DNA of 64,000 nt from an uncultured Draconibacterium sp. Lineage in GTDB: Bacteria; Bacteroidota; Bacteroidia; Bacteroidales; Prolixibacteraceae. The notes under the pieces were generated by a model. The model saw nothing but the letters and a program-made list of their open reading frames with translations, had not been told where the DNA came from and ran no database searches. Made by a program: the position numbers and the translations under genes. Shown piece by piece: positions 61,000-64,000 of the stretch. Every line of letters begins with the position of its first letter. Position 1 is the first letter of the stretch. Location of the stretch: positions 3,836,001 through 3,900,000 of the forward strand of contig NZ_OY781981.1 of assembly GCF_963677565.1 (NCBI RefSeq), given 5' to 3'.

Positions 61000-61791
61000 T
61001 TAAAGAGATAGAAACAAAGCTGCTGCAACCAATATTACAGAAACTGTTGACAGAATTCTTGAATAGGTATCATTATTTTGTGTTCGCCGTTTAAGTTTGC
61101 TGGGAGGAATATATACCAAATCATTGGGCTGAAGGTTGAATGCTTCGGTATAATAAACACTATTATTTGTAAGATCGAGATTATAGGTTATAATGTTATC
61201 AGATGTTTCTCTCTTCACAACCACATTTTTAAGGTCAGCAAATTCGGTTATGCCACTCGCCATACTTATAGCATCGTATATTGTAAGTTTACCTTCGTAA
61301 TTATAATAAATACCAGGCTCCCTTAATTCTCCACTAACATTTATTTTAAAATTGATAAGTTTTACTTGGACAGTTGGTTCTTTTAAATATTCTTGCGCTC
61401 TTTCCTTCAAATATTCCTGGGCTCTTTCTAAACTAAGTCCAACTAATTTAATTTCTCCAACTATTGGTAAAGTAATAGTAGAATCAGCAGAAACCTTATA
61501 CCCGTTGATAAAACGACTTGTTGGTGAACCGTACATTTGCTCGGTACCTGAACTTAGGCCGTTTCCGGCAAGACTAGGATTAAAGAGTTGATTTACTTCC
61601 TGGTCGAGTGTTAGTACTCTAATGTATAAAATATCATTTGGTGTAATCTTATGTTCCTTCGGCTCAAGGGGGATAGATTCGTATTCCATTTGAACTGCCT
61701 GAAACATTGTAATATCTTTGGAATTTCGACAAGCTGTAAATGCAAGTATTAATGATAATAGTAGATAAGAAACGGATTTTTTCATTTTCAT
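61000..61791 (-). CDS. wza: Wza-type polysaccharide export lipoprotein
   Basis: Wza forms the outer-membrane channel for EPS. The 263-residue protein starts with a lipoprotein signal ending in FTACRNSKD (Cys21). It then has the polysaccharide export domain (HKITPNDILYIRV, about 45-57) and a SLBB-like section (VSGELREPGIYYNYEGKLTIYDAIS). It ends with a hydrophobic helix that could be the outer-membrane anchor. It contains a tandem duplication of eight residues (ERAQEYLK). The protein is shorter than E. coli Wza (379), as is usual for Bacteroidota. Confidence 0.92.
   Translation of the reverse strand: MKMKKSVSYLLLSLILAFTACRNSKDITMFQAVQMEYESIPLEPKEHKITPNDILYIRVLTLDQEVNQLFNPSLAGNGLSSGTEQMYGSPTSRFINGYKVSADSTITLPIVGEIKLVGLSLERAQEYLKERAQEYLKEPTVQVKLINFKINVSGELREPGIYYNYEGKLTIYDAISMASGITEFADLKNVVVKRETSDNIITYNLDLTNNSVYYTEAFNLQPNDLVYIPPSKLKRRTQNNDTYSRILSTVSVILVAAALFLSL
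61381..61428 (-). repeat. Two 24-bp tandem copies inside wza
   Basis: Each copy encodes ERAQEYLK. They differ at four bases, all in third codon positions and all silent (GCC/GCG, CAG/CAA, TTG/TTA, AAG/AAA). The duplication is therefore old and under constraint. Confidence 0.85.
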
Positions 61792-61976
61792 AGATATTAG
61801 GTAATATTCATCTACTTAAAGTATTATTTAGACAGGATTTGAGAACACTATGTAAGACTGGACACAAAACAACCTGAGGATTTATAAAAGCTGCAAATTC
61901 GTTGTAATATTAAATTAAACCAGCAAACAACTATTGGTCTATTATTTAGCATTTCCTTTATAAAAACTCTAATTAA

Positions 61977-62642
61977 TTAAAAGGATGTTTCTTCAACGGT
62001 TTCTTTCAGTTGTTGCATATTTTTAGGTGCAAGTGTTTCTTCTGTATTTATTTTCTTTAAAACAACACAAGGATTACCTGCAGCAACTACATTTGCTGGT
62101 AACGATTTTGTTACTACTGAATTTGCTCCTATAATAGTGTTTTCGCCAATACTTACTCCTTTTAATATAACCGTATTTACACCAAGCCATACATTATCAT
62201 TTATTAGAACTTCTTGTGTTTGTCCTGCGCGTGGATCATCAAGATGCCAGTCTCCATCTGTAATAATTGTATTGGCACCTGATTTGACATTATTCTTTAT
62301 AATAATAGATTTAAATGCTCCGATGGTTGTTCCACTAAATCCACAATTGTCGCCAATCGAAATCTTCGCTTTCCGGTTTTGAGTTGATAAGATACATGGA
62401 TGGTTTATTCCGATTAAGTTATGTCTTGAACTCATTGAGAAATAGCATCCTTCTCCAATTTTAATATTGCTGCTTGGTAAACGTTTTACTATTATTGGCC
62501 CATCGAATTTAATTCTCAGAGAAAAATTAATACCCCACCATTTGAGTTTGATAACATTTCGGATGTAATATACTGATATAATAAGTTTCTTTATTATTTC
62601 ATCGAAGTAGTGTGCATAATGCTTTACGTTCAACGTTTCCAT
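61977..62642 (-). CDS. Hexapeptide-repeat acyltransferase
   Basis: The 221-residue left-handed beta-helix protein resembles WcaF/WbbJ-like sugar O-acetyltransferases. It has VLINDNVWLGVNTVILKGVSIGENTIIGANSVVTKSLPANVVAAGNPCVVL with the conserved His/Asp surroundings in ITDGDWHLDDPR. It has no signal peptide, so it works in the cytoplasm on the lipid-linked sugar or its nucleotide precursor. It lies one base from the downstream end of the polymerase gene. Confidence 0.85.
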   Translation of the reverse strand: METLNVKHYAHYFDEIIKKLIISVYYIRNVIKLKWWGINFSLRIKFDGPIIVKRLPSSNIKIGEGCYFSMSSRHNLIGINHPCILSTQNRKAKISIGDNCGFSGTTIGAFKSIIIKNNVKSGANTIITDGDWHLDDPRAGQTQEVLINDNVWLGVNTVILKGVSIGENTIIGANSVVTKSLPANVVAAGNPCVVLKKINTEETLAPKNMQQLKETVEETSF

Positions 62643-62643
62643 G

Positions 62644-64000
62644 TTATACGTGACTTGTGTGTTGATTTTTTTTATAACTTTTTGAGAATAAGATTACTTG
62701 ATAAAATTCTTTCATTTTAAAACTCAAGTATATACTATTATTTGTCATTGTTCTTACTCTCTGAGACAAGCATGCCCCAATACAAAGCCAAAAAAGAATA
62801 TAATCGATTGAATAACTTGGTAGTCCGAAAGGATACATCAGTACAAATCGTTCAAGGATAATAAATGCACATATAATTGTTAGGTTATTTTTTGTTCTGA
62901 AAAAACCTAAGAACATAGCTCTAATACCAATAATCATCAAAGGAATAAGACCAATCAATCCGGTTTTTAGTATTATTTGCAGATAACCGGACTCAACCTC
63001 AAGTCTGTGTCCGTAAGGAAATCGAAATACATTCTCATCTTCGTTGTATAGTTCCTGGAGAGTAATAAACCGGGGGCTGTAAGTTGTCCCTAATGCTCCT
63101 CGCCCAAACAATAAATCGGGCCATTTTGCAAAATCAAGTACAAAATCCTCAAAAACCATGATTCTCGTATCAGAATTTAAATTGTCCTTTTCATACGATT
63201 TAATATTTTCTACTATTCTAGGATCAGAGAAGTGTTTGCTCAGCCGACCTGAATAGATGTACATAAAACAACAAAAGATTATTGATACGCTAATAATTCC
63301 TGCAATTTTAATAGATATGTTCGCAATACTAGTTAAGTTATTATCAATTCTGAATATTGAGATAATGACCAAATAATAGAATAATTTTACGAACTGGTTG
63401 CGCTCACTGGTAATAACAAAAAATAGCATTGCAACTCCAACTGCCAGATAGGTGTAAATAACATACTCTTTTTCAAGTTTATCTTTGTTTAGAAGAAAGA
63501 GCGGAAGTATATAAGTTAAATGCCATAAATAATTACGATCAAAAATGAATAGGGAAGGACTTAGTACTAAAAAAATTACAATTAAAATTTTAGAGAACTG
63601 CCACAAAGAAATAAGTATTTTGAGATTGCCTCCCCAATACACAAAAAATGGAGCTAATAATGCTGCCGAATAGAGTTTTCCTCCAAGAAACCTGGGTATT
63701 GTTGTGAAATTGCTAAATGGAATACTGATTGACCTGAGTATACAAACAATGAACCATATTAAAAGTATTCCTATTAAGATGTTATCTTCTGCACTAAAAC
63801 ATGCAGAATTAACAACTGGGAATTTAATTAAACCAACAATTATTATCAGGTATGATATTGTGTTAAAAAGCAGCTCATAATGGTGTGCATTTAAATGAAC
63901 TCCCAAAATAAGCACAAAAGTTAGTATTAATGTACTACCATAAAGCAGAATAATGCTATTTCTAAAATAACCTACCACTTTCTCAACTGGTTTTAAGATT
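62644..64000 (-). CDS. O-antigen polymerase/ligase-family membrane protein (Wzy-like), 5' end outside window
   Basis: This membrane protein has about ten to twelve hydrophobic helices and a large outside loop with RLEVESGYLQIILKTGLIGLIPL, the O-antigen ligase/Wzy motif. It should join repeat units or attach them to an acceptor. The reading frame from the GTG at 63978 has no stop upstream and stays open to the window edge. The true start therefore probably lies outside the window; at least 450 residues are visible. The Wzx flippase expected for this pathway is not in the window. Confidence 0.8.
   Translation of the reverse strand, partial: ILKPVEKVVGYFRNSIILLYGSTLILTFVLILGVHLNAHHYELLFNTISYLIIIVGLIKFPVVNSACFSAEDNILIGILLIWFIVCILRSISIPFSNFTTIPRFLGGKLYSAALLAPFFVYWGGNLKILISLWQFSKILIVIFLVLSPSLFIFDRNYLWHLTYILPLFLLNKDKLEKEYVIYTYLAVGVAMLFFVITSERNQFVKLFYYLVIISIFRIDNNLTSIANISIKIAGIISVSIIFCCFMYIYSGRLSKHFSDPRIVENIKSYEKDNLNSDTRIMVFEDFVLDFAKWPDLLFGRGALGTTYSPRFITLQELYNEDENVFRFPYGHRLEVESGYLQIILKTGLIGLIPLMIIGIRAMFLGFFRTKNNLTIICAFIILERFVLMYPFGLPSYSIDYILFWLCIGACLSQRVRTMTNNSIYLSFKMKEFYQVILFSKSYKKNQHTSHV

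Noticed and set aside
1..64000. CRISPR array, transposase, integrase, phage genes or rRNA
   Set aside because: None could be found on either strand; the only regular long repeats are inside the giant gene.

Overview
The window looks like a chromosomal segment of a Bacteroidota bacterium. Phylum markers are a SusC/SusD pair, two secreted proteins with type IX secretion (T9SS) C-terminal sorting domains, a DUF6090 protein, a bacterial V-type ATPase operon with a DUF2764 gene, weak Shine-Dalgarno signals, and several exact TAnnTTTG -7 promoter elements. The Marinilabiliales/Prolixibacteraceae are my best guess for the order. That guess rests on overall resemblance, since no rRNA lies in the window.

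Layout. 1-2560: end of a SusC receptor and a complete SusD lipoprotein. 2692-9822 (minus): seven-gene V-type ATPase operon A-B-E-DUF2764-D-I-K. 10134-12064: two universal stress proteins and tRNA-Pro(CGG). 12186-17634: housekeeping genes (TrmO-like methyltransferase, penicillin-binding protein 1A, DUF456, CPBP protease, GtrA, ArfB). 17920-20084: a geranylgeranyl-reductase-like flavoprotein facing an unknown, possibly SRPBCC-like protein. 20235-22709: a Crp/Fnr regulator divergent from a four-gene thiol/redox operon (NifX-like protein, unusual CX6C thioredoxin-like protein, OsmC, membrane-anchored thioredoxin). 23220-27399 (minus): a glycine betaine ABC transporter led by an outer-membrane porin-like gene. 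28034-33125: DUF418, DUF6090, a small membrane protein, a serine hydrolase lipoprotein and a Tat-signal Gfo/Idh/MocA oxidoreductase. 33302-38458: a tight operon of small-molecule enzymes (amidohydrolase, two methyltransferases, two intact and one broken alpha/beta hydrolase, GNAT acetyltransferase). 39105-44640: a 1778-residue T9SS beta-helix protein and a 59-codon coiled-coil ORF. 44740-64000 (minus): a large AT-rich exopolysaccharide (EPS) locus running off the right edge.

How the genes work together. The V-ATPase K subunit carries residues that match the known Na+-binding site of the Enterococcus enzyme, so the machine may pump or use sodium. Together with betaine uptake this suggests a salt-exposed habitat (inference). 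The EPS locus has a polymerase, Wza export lipoprotein, Wzc tyrosine autokinase, initiating phosphoglycosyltransferase, WecG-type and several other glycosyltransferases, and GDP-L-fucose synthesis (Gmd, Fcl). It also has five acyltransferases and a T9SS-exported SGNH-type hydrolase, which suggests a fucose-containing, heavily O-acylated polysaccharide trimmed outside the cell.

Most worth following up are the Crp/Fnr-linked redox operon with its CX6C protein, the SGNH hydrolase inside the EPS locus, the porin in the betaine operon, and the tailoring operon at 33302-38458 behind a near-perfect palindrome. No CRISPR array, insertion sequence, integrase or rRNA was seen.
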